From positions 744,001 to 808,000 of the forward strand of contig NZ_CP021111.1 in NCBI RefSeq assembly GCF_002119665.1: DNA of 64,000 bases. The letters run 5' to 3'. Below, in pieces: positions 25,111 to 33,941 of the stretch (its first letter is position 1; each line of letters opens with the position of its first letter). Position numbers and translations under genes: made by a program. The notes under the pieces were generated by a model. That model saw only the letters and a program-made list of their open reading frames with translations, was not told the DNA's origin and did not search any database. The stretch is from Bordetella genomosp. 13. GTDB lineage: Bacteria; Pseudomonadota; Gammaproteobacteria; Burkholderiales; Burkholderiaceae_B.

Positions 25111-26004
25111 ATGCAGACCGACAGTCTTTCGCATCTGGTGGCTTTCGCGTGCGTCGCGCGCCACAGCAGTTTCCGCCAGGCCAGCGCCGAGCTGGGCCTG
25201 TCTCCCTCGGCCGTCAGCTATGCCGTGCGTGGGCTCGAGAAAAGATTGGGCGTCAGCCTGTTCAATCGCACCACGCGCAGCGTGTCGCTGACCGTCGCCG
25301 GCCGCTACCTGCTGGAACGCATACGGCCCGCGCTGCGCGACGTCAGCGAGGCCCTGGACCAGATGGATGCCTTCCAGGCCACGCGCAGCGGCACGCTGCG
25401 CATCAATACCTCGCGCGCGGCGGCGTATCTGCTGGTGGCGCCGCTGCTGCCGCATTTTCTCGCCGCCTATCCCGACATCCACGTCGAGATCGTGCACGAA
25501 GAAGGACCGGTGGACATCGTCGCGGCGGGCTTCGACGCGGGCATACGCCTGGAGGGCGACGTGCCGGATGACATGATGGCGGTCTCCATCAACCGCAGCC
25601 AGCGTCTGGTGGCCGTGGCGGCGCCGACCTACCTGCGCGGCGGCATGGCGCTGAAGCACCCGCGGGACCTCATGAAGCACGAGTGCATCCGCTATCGCTT
25701 TCCCAACGGGCGAGTCCCCAAATGGGAATTCGCGCGCGGCGATACCCGGCTGGAAGTGGACGTGCCGGGCCGCGTGACGCTGGACGACATGTACACCGTG
25801 GCGCGCATGGCGCTGGCGGGCTCGGGCGTGGCGTTCGTCCTGGAGGACTACGTGCGGCCGCTGCTGGACGAAGGCCGGCTGGTGCGGCTGCTGGAAGACT
25901 GGTGTCCGCTGCTGCCTGGCTTCATGTTGTATTACCCCGGGCACTCGCGCATGCCGCCGGCGTTGCGCGCATTCATCGACATGGCGCGGGCATCGTCGAT
26001 GTAA
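25111..26004 (+). CDS. LysR-family transcriptional regulator
   Basis: A 297-residue LysR regulator: N-terminal helix-turn-helix (SFRQASAELGLSPSAVSYAV) followed by LEKRLGVSLFNRTTRSV, then an inducer-binding domain of the DmlR/CrgA group (VDIVAAGFDAGIRLEGDVPDD). It has no divergent partner, since the upstream 600 bp look decayed. It may therefore have lost its cognate target or act elsewhere. It converges on the DUF6644 gene with an 18-bp gap. Confidence 0.86.
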   Translation: MQTDSLSHLVAFACVARHSSFRQASAELGLSPSAVSYAVRGLEKRLGVSLFNRTTRSVSLTVAGRYLLERIRPALRDVSEALDQMDAFQATRSGTLRINTSRAAAYLLVAPLLPHFLAAYPDIHVEIVHEEGPVDIVAAGFDAGIRLEGDVPDDMMAVSINRSQRLVAVAAPTYLRGGMALKHPRDLMKHECIRYRFPNGRVPKWEFARGDTRLEVDVPGRVTLDDMYTVARMALAGSGVAFVLEDYVRPLLDEGRLVRLLEDWCPLLPGFMLYYPGHSRMPPALRAFIDMARASSM

Positions 26005-26022
26005 GCCGCCATCCAGGCCGCG

Positions 26023-26502
26023 TCAAAGATAGGCCAGGAGCCGGCCGGCCGTCGCCGCGGCAAGCCATATCGCCAGCGACAGCGCCGCCTGCAGTCGTCC
26101 CAGGGCCGGCGGCGCGTCGTCCCAGGCGGGCAGCCGGCGCGCCCACAACGCGCGGAATGCCAACGCATTGGCCAGGCCCAGCGCGATGCATGCCGCCTTG
26201 AACTGCAGCAGCGGATTTGCCACCAGGGGCGCGGCGTCCGCAGAGAACAGCAATGCGCCGCTGCCGATCAGCAGCAGCAGGCCCGCCGCCGCGCAGGGCG
26301 TCAACACGCCCGACACGTCGGCCAGCGGAAAGCGGCGGCCTGCACCGAGCAGGCGCAGGTCGAGCAGCAGCATGGGCCCGATCAGCAAGGTCAGTCCCAG
26401 CAGATGCAGCAGGTTGACGGCTGGGTAGCCCCACGGAGAGCCGCGCATCCATGCGCCCAGCGGCGAGGCCTCGAGCGCGGCGGCCAGCGCGGCGACGTCC
26501 AT
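26023..26502 (-). CDS. Small membrane protein, DUF6644-like
   Basis: A 159-residue hydrophobic protein with about four predicted membrane segments (around residues 25-48, 65-87, 95-115 and 138-158). Motifs such as YPAVNLLHLLGLTLLIGPM and LQFKAACIALGLANALAF are typical of the small inner-membrane proteins found next to DUF6152 proteins in proteobacteria. The function is unknown. Its ATG abuts the stop codon of the upstream DUF6152 gene with no gap, so the pair is translationally coupled and likely works together at the membrane and periplasm. Confidence 0.7.
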   Translation of the reverse strand: MDVAALAAALEASPLGAWMRGSPWGYPAVNLLHLLGLTLLIGPMLLLDLRLLGAGRRFPLADVSGVLTPCAAAGLLLLIGSGALLFSADAAPLVANPLLQFKAACIALGLANALAFRALWARRLPAWDDAPPALGRLQAALSLAIWLAAATAGRLLAYL

Positions 26503-26859
26503 TCAGCGCAGCTCGATGGTCTTGCCGTCGACGGTGATGCGTTCGGCGCGGATCTCGCGCGTGCCGTCCTGACGCGGATACCCCTCGACGGTGACCGTCT
26601 TGCCCTTGGTGAGAGCCTGCTCGGGCAGGCCCCGCGATTCCAGGCGGCCCAGCGGGGCCAGGACCACGTCCCAGGTCTCGCCCTGATAGCTGATGTCGAT
26701 CTCCGCATGCGGATTGCGCCAACGGACCTCGGCCACGGGCGCCTCGATCTTGACCGCCTTGTTGGCGTCGTAAGAACTCCAGCCATGGTGCGCCCACGCG
26801 CTGGTCGACACCACGGTCGCCGCCAGTGCGGCGCTTGCCATCGAGATAAGGGTTTTCAT
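26503..26859 (-). CDS. Periplasmic DUF6152-family protein
   Basis: A 118-residue protein with a signal peptide (about residues 1-23, ending SAWA-HHGW). The mature N-terminus starts with the characteristic HHGWSSYD, and the domain shows VRWRNPHAEIDISYQG and ERITVDGK. This histidine-initiated small beta domain is conserved in many proteobacteria beside DUF6644 membrane proteins; a role in metal or redox chemistry has been imagined but is not established here. The ATG at 26859 is chosen for the signal peptide; the frame stays open upstream without one. Confidence 0.75.
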   Translation of the reverse strand: MKTLISMASAALAATVVSTSAWAHHGWSSYDANKAVKIEAPVAEVRWRNPHAEIDISYQGETWDVVLAPLGRLESRGLPEQALTKGKTVTVEGYPRQDGTREIRAERITVDGKTIELR

Positions 26860-27102
26860 GGGGTTTTCCTGTGCTGCGGAGGGGCGCCGGCATGCGCCCG
26901 CGAAGCCGCATCGCAATGACTATAGGGGCGGAAAGTGGCTTCCTACAACGGTTTGCGGGGTGGTCTTGTTTCGGTCCGCTACAAAAGGAGAGTAATATCA
27001 CCCCTCCCGCAGCCCGGATCCAAGGACCGGACGCTGCAGCGCCGCCGGGTCGCATGGCAGGCGACTAGACACCGAGACACCCATTATCCGAAGGACGCTT
27101 CC

Positions 27103-28257
27103 ATGAGATCCATGACCAAACTCGCCCTGGCCCTGATGGCGTTTGGCGCCGCTAGCGCCGCCCAGGCTGCCGACATCAAGCTGGGTGTGGCCGAGGCCCT
27201 GTCCGGCGGCGCCGCGCAGTACGGCGCGTCGATCCGCAACGGCTTCCAACTGGCCGCAGAAGAACTCAACGCCGCCGGCGGCATCAACGGCAACAAGCTG
27301 GTCCTGGTGGTCGAAGACGAGCAGGGCAAGAAAGAAGAAGCCATCAACGTCTTCAAGAAACTGATCTTCCAGGACAAGGTCCTGATGGTGTTCGGCCCCA
27401 CGCTGTCGAACTCGGCGCAGGCGGCCCACCCGGTCGCGCAGGCCGCCAAGACCGTGGCGTTCGGTACGTCCAACACCGCCGACGGCATCACGTCCATCGG
27501 CAACTACGTCTTCCGCAACTCGGTCACTGAAGCCGACGTGCTGCCGGCCACCATCCAGACCGTTCGCAACAAGACCGGCATGAAGAACGTGGCGGTGCTG
27601 TACGGCAACGACGACGTCTTCACCAAGAGCGGCTACGACAACTTCAAGAAGGCGCTCGAAGACCAGAAGGTGCCGGTGACCACCACCGAAACCTTCGCCA
27701 AGGGCGACGTCGACTTCAAGGCCCAGCTGACCAAGATCAAGGGCACCAACCCCGACGCCCTGGTGCTGTCGGCGCTGCTGGCCGAAGGCGGCCCGATCAT
27801 GGTGCAGGCCCGCCAACTGGGCATGAACATCCCGGTCATCGGCGGCAACGGCATGAACTCGGTCAAGATCTTCGACCTGGCCCCGGGCGGCGCTTCCAAC
27901 AACCTGTGGATCGGCAGCCCCTGGTCCATCGAGAACAAGACCCCCGAGAACACCAAGTTCATCGAGGCCTACACCAAGAAGTACGGTGCGGCGCCCGACC
28001 AGTTCTCGGCGCAGGCCTACGACGCCATGTACATCGTCAGCGAGGGCCTGAAGAAGGTCAAGCTGACCGGCGACCTGGCCAAGGACCGCACCGCGCTGCG
28101 CGACGCGCTGCCCGACGTGAAATGGACCGGCGCCACCGGCGCGTTCCAGTTCCGCCAGGCCATGGACCGCACGGGCAAGAAGCCGGCCGGCTACGACGCC
28201 CAGCAGGCGCCCATCGTCAGCGTGACCAAGGACGGCAAGTACGCCATCGAGAAGTAA
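27103..28257 (+). CDS. livK: Branched-chain amino acid ABC transporter, periplasmic binding protein
   Basis: A 384-residue protein with a signal peptide (about residues 1-23, cleavage at AQA-ADIKLG) and the type I periplasmic-binding fold of LivJ/LivK proteins: GVAEALSGGAAQYGASIRNG, LVVEDEQGKKEEAI and FGPTLSNSAQAAHPVAQ. It captures leucine/isoleucine/valine or related solutes and delivers them to the LivHM permease encoded downstream. Codons are strongly biased to those of highly expressed genes. A stem-loop followed by T-residues sits between it and livH, which would raise its level relative to the membrane parts. Confidence 0.9.
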   Translation: MRSMTKLALALMAFGAASAAQAADIKLGVAEALSGGAAQYGASIRNGFQLAAEELNAAGGINGNKLVLVVEDEQGKKEEAINVFKKLIFQDKVLMVFGPTLSNSAQAAHPVAQAAKTVAFGTSNTADGITSIGNYVFRNSVTEADVLPATIQTVRNKTGMKNVAVLYGNDDVFTKSGYDNFKKALEDQKVPVTTTETFAKGDVDFKAQLTKIKGTNPDALVLSALLAEGGPIMVQARQLGMNIPVIGGNGMNSVKIFDLAPGGASNNLWIGSPWSIENKTPENTKFIEAYTKKYGAAPDQFSAQAYDAMYIVSEGLKKVKLTGDLAKDRTALRDALPDVKWTGATGAFQFRQAMDRTGKKPAGYDAQQAPIVSVTKDGKYAIEK

Positions 28258-28270
28258 CGCGTTAACATGG

Positions 28271-28296
28271 CCGCCCGCTGCCGGACAGCGGGCGGG
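28271..28296 (+). other. GC-rich hairpin in the livK-livH leader
   Basis: A near-perfect stem CCCGCTG/CAGCGGG around a CCGGA loop directly after livK. It may protect the 3-prime end of the abundant livK message, as hairpins after binding-protein genes commonly do. Confidence 0.5.
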
Positions 28297-28301
28297 CAGA
28301 A

Positions 28302-28339
28302 CTTGAGGGCGGCGGCAGCGTCGCCCTCAAGGCATTTTT
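28302..28339 (+). terminator. Rho-independent (partial) terminator between livK and livH
   Basis: A 10-bp stem CTTGAGGGCG/CGCCCTCAAG with a short loop, followed by GCATTTTT. This is a classical intrinsic terminator shape. Because livH to livF have no obvious strong promoter of their own, it probably works as an attenuator with readthrough. Confidence 0.7.
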
Positions 28340-28430
28340 GGCCTGTAGGCTCGTGGCTGGGCAATACGGCTCCTTCGCGGGGGCGCTGCGCCAAGGCCGA
28401 TATCAAGGCTGCTTTTGATCCGGAACTCCC

Positions 28431-29312
28431 ATGCTTGAACAACAATTCGTCAACGCCCTGTCGTTGGGCTGCGTGTACGCGCTGTTCGCGCTCGGTTTCA
28501 CGCTGGTCTTCGGCGTGCTGGGCGTCATCAATCTCGCGCACGGCGCCGTGTTCATGGTGGGCGCGTATGCCGCGCTTGCCGTCATCACCCACGCCGGGTT
28601 GCCGCTGTGGGCGGCGCTGATCACGGCCGTGATCGTGGCCGGCCTGTTCGGCGCGGCCATCGACTTCCTGGTCCTGAAGCCGCTGCGCAAGCGCAACGCG
28701 CCCCACCTCATTCCCATGATCGCCACCATCGGCGTGGCGATCATCCTGAACAACGGCGCACAGGCCATCTTCGGGGCCAGCAACCTGCGCTTCCCGATGG
28801 GCACCGTGCCCGAGACGGCCATGGAAATCGGCGGGCTGCACGTCACGGCGATCGAACTGGGCATCATCTTCATCTCGTTCGCGCTGATGGCCGTGCTGAT
28901 GGTCACCATGCGCCGCACGCAGTTCGGCCGCGCCATGCGCGCCGTGGCTGAGTCGCCCAAGGCGGCCTGGCTGCTGGGCATCGACGTCGAGCGCCTGTTC
29001 CTGATCACGTCGTTCGCGGCAGCGGCCCTGGGCGGGCTGGCCGGCCTGCTGATCGGCCTGTACTCGAACGCGCTGTTCCCGCTGATGGGCCAGCCGATGC
29101 TGCACAAGGGCATCGCGGTCATCATCCTGGGCGGCATGGGAGACATCCGCGGCGCCATGCTGGGCGGCCTGTTCCTGGGCTTTGCCGAAGTGCTGTCGGT
29201 GGCCTACGTCGGATCCACGATGCGCGACGCGGTGGCCTTCGGCCTGCTGTTCCTCATCCTGCTGGTCCGCCCGCAAGGCCTGTTCGGCAAAGTCGCGCAA
29301 CGGAAGGCGTGA
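28431..29312 (+). CDS. livH: Branched-chain amino acid ABC transporter permease LivH
   Basis: A 293-residue inner-membrane permease of about eight segments. It begins LEQQFVNALSLGCVYALFAL and carries the family hallmarks GVLGVINLAHGAVFMVGAY and, near the C-terminus, AVIILGGMGDIRGAMLGG, the cytoplasmic loop that couples to the ATPases. It forms the translocation path with LivM, encoded next. The gap to livM is 7 bp. Confidence 0.93.
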   Translation: MLEQQFVNALSLGCVYALFALGFTLVFGVLGVINLAHGAVFMVGAYAALAVITHAGLPLWAALITAVIVAGLFGAAIDFLVLKPLRKRNAPHLIPMIATIGVAIILNNGAQAIFGASNLRFPMGTVPETAMEIGGLHVTAIELGIIFISFALMAVLMVTMRRTQFGRAMRAVAESPKAAWLLGIDVERLFLITSFAAAALGGLAGLLIGLYSNALFPLMGQPMLHKGIAVIILGGMGDIRGAMLGGLFLGFAEVLSVAYVGSTMRDAVAFGLLFLILLVRPQGLFGKVAQRKA

Positions 29313-29319
29313 GATCGAG

Positions 29320-30183
29320 ATGAGTGGATTCGAAAACTTCTGGGCCATCTACGGCAACCTGGTGCTCACGCTGGGCACCAATTCGCTGCTGGCGCTGTCG
29401 ATCTGGCTGACGCTGGCCTGCGGCATGCTGGCCATGGCCAATGCGGCCTTCATGGGCATCGGGGCGTACACGGCGGCGCTGCTCACCATGAACTACGAGG
29501 CGTCGTTCCCGGTGGCGCTGGCCGGCGGCATGCTGGCGCCGGCCCTGGTGGCCGCGCTGATCGGACTGCCCACCCTGCGGCTGTCTGGCGTGTATCTCGC
29601 CATGGCGACTCTAGGTTTCGGCGAAGTGGTGCGGGTGACGATCCTGAACACCGAGTCGCTCACGGGCGGCGCCCTGGGCCTCAACGGCATTCCGCAGCTG
29701 ACGCAATGGTGGCATGTGCTGCTGGCCGTGGTGGTGGTGCTCTTCGTGCTGTGGCGCGTGCGTTCGTCGAAGATCGGCCGCGCGTTCGACGCCATCCGCG
29801 GCGACGAGACCGCCGCCTCGCTGATGGGCATCGACATCCGCTCGAGCAAGATGCTGGCGTTCGTGGCCGGCGCCGTCATCGCGGGCCTGGCCGGCGCGCT
29901 GAACGCGCACCTCACGTTCTTCATCGGCCCCGCCGAGTACGGCTTCGATCGCGGCGTCGAGATCCTGACCATGGCCATCCTGGGCGGCATCGGCGGCCTG
30001 GCCGGTCCGGTCCTCGGCGCCTTCATCATCACCATGCTGCCCGAGATGCTGCGCGGCTTCGCCGATTTCCGCCTGGTGGCCAACGGCCTCATCCTGGTGC
30101 TGATCGTGCTGTTCCTGCCGCAGGGCATCTGGGACCCGGCACGCTACTCGCGCTGGCTTCGCAAGGGAGGCCGCCATGCTTGA
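29320..30183 (+). CDS. livM: Branched-chain amino acid ABC transporter permease LivM
   Basis: A 287-residue membrane protein with the LivM signature GVYLAMATLGFGEVVRV, the conserved IRGDETAASLMGID loop and GGIGGLAGPVLGAFI. It pairs with LivH in the inner membrane. The ATG at 29320 follows the livH stop by 7 nt with a GATCGAGA leader. Its last 8 bases overlap livG, so the two are coupled. Confidence 0.92.
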   Translation: MSGFENFWAIYGNLVLTLGTNSLLALSIWLTLACGMLAMANAAFMGIGAYTAALLTMNYEASFPVALAGGMLAPALVAALIGLPTLRLSGVYLAMATLGFGEVVRVTILNTESLTGGALGLNGIPQLTQWWHVLLAVVVVLFVLWRVRSSKIGRAFDAIRGDETAASLMGIDIRSSKMLAFVAGAVIAGLAGALNAHLTFFIGPAEYGFDRGVEILTMAILGGIGGLAGPVLGAFIITMLPEMLRGFADFRLVANGLILVLIVLFLPQGIWDPARYSRWLRKGGRHA

Positions 30184-30972
30184 GCTGTCGTCCATTTCCA
30201 AGAGCTTCGGCGGCCTGCACGTGCTGCATGACGTCAACCTCAGCGTGCCGCAAGGCGCGATCTTCGGCCTGATCGGCCCCAACGGCGCCGGCAAGACCAC
30301 GGTGTTCAACCTGGTCACCGGCCTGCTGGCGCCGACCAACGGCGCCATCACCTTCGAGGGCGCCAACCTGCTGCGCCGCAAGCCGCACCAGATCACCCGC
30401 ATGGGCATCGCCCGCACGTTCCAGAACATCCGCCTGTTCAAGGAGATGACCCTGCTGGAGAACGTGGTGGTGGGTTCGTACCGGCACATGGCTTATGGCT
30501 TCCCCAGCCTGCTGCTGGGGCTACCCAAGTACCGCGAGCATGAAAAGCGCGCGCGCGAACGCGCGCTCGAACTGCTGTCGTGGATGAAGCTGGACCACAA
30601 GGCGCACGACCTGGCGGACAACCTGTCGTATGGCGAGCAGCGCCGCCTCGAGCTGGCGCGCGCGCTGGCCACCGAACCCCGCCTGCTGCTGCTGGACGAG
30701 CCCGTGGCCGGGATGAACACCGGGGAACGCGCGGAACTGATGCGCGAGATCCTGGCCATACGCGACCGCGGCTACACCATTCTGATGATCGAGCACGACA
30801 TGCGTTTCGTGATGGGGCTGTGCGAGCGCATCGCCGTGCTGAACTTCGGCAAGATCATCGCGTGCGGCGGACCCGACGAGATCCGCAACAACGAACAGGT
30901 GATCGAGGCCTACCTGGGTCGCGAAGACGACGACCACGAGGCTGGCCACGCGGCGATGGAAGAGGTGGCGCG

Positions 30973-30976
<4 letters not shown>
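30176..30976 (+). CDS. livG: Branched-chain amino acid ABC transporter ATP-binding protein LivG
   Basis: A 266-residue ATPase: Walker A GPNGAGKTT, signature LSYGEQRRLELARAL, Walker B LLLLDEPVAGMN, and the switch histidine in IEHDMRFV. ARTFQNIRLFKEMTLLENV and the GMN motif after Walker B are typical of LivG and not of LivF. It powers transport as a heterodimer with LivF. It ends with a ATGA overlap with livF. Confidence 0.94.
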
Positions 30977-31683
<707 letters not shown>

Positions 31684-31698
31684 TCCCGGCGCCTTCGG

Positions 31699-31724
31699 CC
31701 GGCGCGGCGCAGTGCGCCGCCCGG
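31699..31724. terminator. Hairpin between convergent livF and thioesterase genes
   Basis: GC-rich dyad GCGGCGCA/TGCGCCGC extended by CCGG and CCGG outer bases, in the 52-bp gap between the two converging genes. It lacks a T-run on either side, so a bidirectional structural terminator is possible but not proven. Confidence 0.4.
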
Positions 31725-31735
31725 CCACGTCTGCG

Positions 31736-32665
31736 CTAAGCCTGTTCCCTGCGCGACAGATTCGCCACGGCCGCCAACACCAGGCGGCCGTTTTCATCCA
31801 GCACGTCGACTTTCACCACGGCAGTAGTGCCGCCCTGGTGCGCGATGACGGCCTCGGCGCGCAAGCCCGGCCCGGTGCCGGGCCGCACGTACCACGTCGA
31901 TATGCCCACCATGCTCCAGTCTTCACCCAGCGCGGCCTGCGCGGTCAGCGCCGCCAGGGCGAAGGTCAGGCCGCCCTGCGTGTGGCCCACGCGGTTGCCC
32001 ATGTGCGGGCCGTTCTGCAGGCGGCCGGTGGCGCCGCCATCGTGGCGTTGCGGCTGCAACTGCCAGAAACGCTGCAGGAAATTCTCCGTGCCGGACTCCA
32101 GCGCCTGCAGGGCGCGCGCATAGGTTTCGCGTTCGGCCTCGTCGAGCATCTGCGGCGAGAGCGCGGCCGGAGCAGGATGGGCGCCCCGGCGGCGCAGCGG
32201 GATGGGCTGCAGGTCGGGCCGGTCGTCCATCATCTGGAATGTGCCATGCACGGTGCATAGCGGCTTGCCGCCCGCCGTCAGCTCGGCGCGCGCCAGACCC
32301 TGCCGGCGCGCCAGGCCGTCATGCAGCCCGTCGAAGCGGCTGACGGCTTCGAGCCTGCCGTCTCGCGACGCGCCGGTGAACTGCAGCGCCAGCGTCACGG
32401 TGGCCATGCGCATGGCGTAGCCGGCGTGGGCGCGCATGACCACGGCCAGCGCGACGTCGGCCAGGATGCAGACTGCGGCCATGCTGGCCTGCCCGTCGGC
32501 GTCCGTGCAATGCGGACCGGTTTCGATCGACACGCGGGCGCCATCCGTGTGCAGTTCATCGAAAGACAGTTCGAGGAAATTGCCCGGGAAGTTCCAGCCG
32601 GGTTCGCGATTCAGGGCCAGGCCGTGCAGCACCTGGGAAAGAATGAGGGAGCGTGTGTCTGACAT
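31736..32665 (-). CDS. Double-hotdog acyl-CoA thioesterase/PaaI-like protein
   Basis: A 309-residue protein with two hotdog-like halves. The first carries ASMAAVCILADVALAVVMRAH, resembling the central helix of PaaI-type thioesterases. The second carries MGNRVGHTQGGLTFALAALTAQAALG and ends with strands AVVKVDVLDENGRLVL. It should hydrolyse an acyl-CoA or bind an acyl thioester in the cytoplasm. The ATG at 32665 opens the domain. It is divergent from the chaperone gene at 32796, marking the left border of the secretion locus. Confidence 0.7.
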   Translation of the reverse strand: MSDTRSLILSQVLHGLALNREPGWNFPGNFLELSFDELHTDGARVSIETGPHCTDADGQASMAAVCILADVALAVVMRAHAGYAMRMATVTLALQFTGASRDGRLEAVSRFDGLHDGLARRQGLARAELTAGGKPLCTVHGTFQMMDDRPDLQPIPLRRRGAHPAPAALSPQMLDEAERETYARALQALESGTENFLQRFWQLQPQRHDGGATGRLQNGPHMGNRVGHTQGGLTFALAALTAQAALGEDWSMVGISTWYVRPGTGPGLRAEAVIAHQGGTTAVVKVDVLDENGRLVLAAVANLSRREQA

Positions 32666-32795
32666 GGGAGCGATGCGTTGGCGTCGGACGATTGTATGAC
32701 GCGCCGAAACGTACCAAGATGAAACAAATACATGCAATATTTCGCCTTGGACTCTAAAATCCGTCGCTTACTTCCTTCCGCTTTTCGAGCCCCCC

Positions 32796-33242
32796 GTGTC
32801 AGATCCGACCTTCGAGCGGATAGTCTCCGAATTCGGCCAGTCCCTGGGCATCGCCGGCCTGGCGCCGACCGCCGCGGGGATCTGCCAGCTCGTCTTCGAT
32901 GGGCGGCACGTGGTGCAGTTGGTGTTCATGGGGGCGCGGGGCCAGGTGCTGTTGTCGTGCGCCCTGCCCGAGGCGCGCAACGCTGCGGCCTGCGCCGAAA
33001 TCATGGCCAAGGCCAATTTCATGCAGGCGGGCCGCGGGGCGGTGGCTTGTATCGGTCCTGACGGCAAGGCGCACATGCAGGCCGCGCTGCCTTTGTCCGA
33101 GTGCGGCGCCGTCAACCTGATGGGCGCCGTGGAAGCGCTGCTGAACCAGGCCGATGCCTGGACCGACCGCCTGGCGCGCGAAGGCGCGCCCACGTCCACC
33201 GCCGGGGCGTATCGCCCGCCGATGTTCCTGCAATCCGCGTAA
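32796..33242 (+). CDS. CesT-like type III secretion chaperone at the left border of the T3SS locus
   Basis: A 148-residue protein with the class I chaperone pattern: N-terminal amphipathic helix TFERIVSEFGQSLGIAG, strands around GICQLVFDGRHVVQLVFMG and GQVLLSCALP, a helix CAEIMAKANFMQAGRG, another strand pair, and a C-terminal helix NLMGAVEALLNQADAWTDRL. It starts with GTG; no better ATG exists upstream in frame. It converges on bscF. No effector-like gene adjoins it, so its client must be encoded elsewhere (a BteA-like effector is an obvious candidate, since in Bordetella bteA is not in the bsc locus). No clear GGAAC-N15-GTTAC promoter precedes it. Confidence 0.65.
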   Translation: MSDPTFERIVSEFGQSLGIAGLAPTAAGICQLVFDGRHVVQLVFMGARGQVLLSCALPEARNAAACAEIMAKANFMQAGRGAVACIGPDGKAHMQAALPLSECGAVNLMGAVEALLNQADAWTDRLAREGAPTSTAGAYRPPMFLQSA

Positions 33243-33359
33243 CGCGTCACACGCGCGGTGGCATGCAGCCTGCGCGATGCGGCTGTCCTGCGCGCGCAGG
33301 GCCCGGGCTGCGGTGGCGGCGCCCGACGCAGGCGCGCCGGACGGACCGCCTTGCATCCA

Positions 33360-33626
33360 TCAGGAAGACTTCTGGATCACGCTCTTTAGCGAATCCGAGA
33401 TGGACTTGCTGATGGTGCTCTGCACCTCGACCATCATCGTCCACTGGCTGATCTGCTGCTGCATGGCCAGCATGTCGGCCTGCGAAACGGCGCCGTCGCC
33501 GTTCGAGCTGATCGTCGACAGCGTGTTGCGCAGCTCGGTTTCCCGCGAGCGGATGCTTTCGTAGACGGTGTTGTTGAGGTTGTTGAAGTTGAGGCCGGCC
33601 GAGCCGGAAAGACCGTTGAGCGCCAT
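33360..33626 (-). CDS. bscF: T3SS needle subunit BscF (SctF)
   Basis: An 88-residue needle protein of family length. It has two helices separated by a turn, with SRETELRNTLSTISSNGDGA and a C-terminal helix ending ISDSLKSVIQKSS, as in YscF/EscF/PrgI. Copies polymerise helically outside the cell to form the hollow needle between the basal body and the Bsp22 filament. It is the last gene of the leftward bopN operon and follows bscE by 10 nt. The ATG at 33626 is preceded by AAGGAG. Confidence 0.9.
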   Translation of the reverse strand: MALNGLSGSAGLNFNNLNNTVYESIRSRETELRNTLSTISSNGDGAVSQADMLAMQQQISQWTMMVEVQSTISKSISDSLKSVIQKSS

Positions 33627-33636
33627 GGACGGCTCC

Positions 33637-33918
33637 TTATCGGGGTGGGATGGAAGGAAATGCCGGCGCGAACGGCGACGCGGACCGCGCCGTTCCGCCT
33701 TGCGCCGGCGGCTGGGAAGCAAGCACCTGACGGGCGGCCGCCGCGGCATCGGCGGCGGCCTGCCAGGCCGGGAATTCGTTGCGGGGCAGGCCCGCGGCGA
33801 TGGCCGCGCGCAGCCGCGACTCGAGCGCGCCGGCACGGGCCTGCAGCGCGTCGCGCACGGCCGGCCCATCGGGAGCGGCCAAGCGGGCTTCGAGATCGGT
33901 GAGAGCGGGCTGGGACAT
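33637..33918 (-). CDS. bscE: BscE, needle-subunit co-chaperone (SctE-like)
   Basis: A 93-residue helical protein (TDLEARLAAPDGPAVRDAL then a helix LESRLRAAIAAGL) matching the small YscE/EscE class that, with an SctG protein, keeps the needle subunit unpolymerised in the cytoplasm. The C-terminus is proline/alanine-rich. It lies between bscD and bscF, the usual place for this gene. The assignment relies on position, size and helix pattern; I cannot point to a catalytic or diagnostic residue. Confidence 0.7.
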   Translation of the reverse strand: MSQPALTDLEARLAAPDGPAVRDALQARAGALESRLRAAIAAGLPRNEFPAWQAAADAAAAARQVLASQPPAQGGTARSASPFAPAFPSIPPR

Positions 33919-33941
33919 GGTTCTGGGCCTGGTTGCCGGGA

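Noticed and set aside
32749..32771. GGACT-N13-CTTAC as a seventh T3SS promoter before the chaperone gene at 32796
   Set aside because: Both hexamer parts deviate and the spacing is 13 instead of 15 bp, so it does not fit the otherwise exact pattern.
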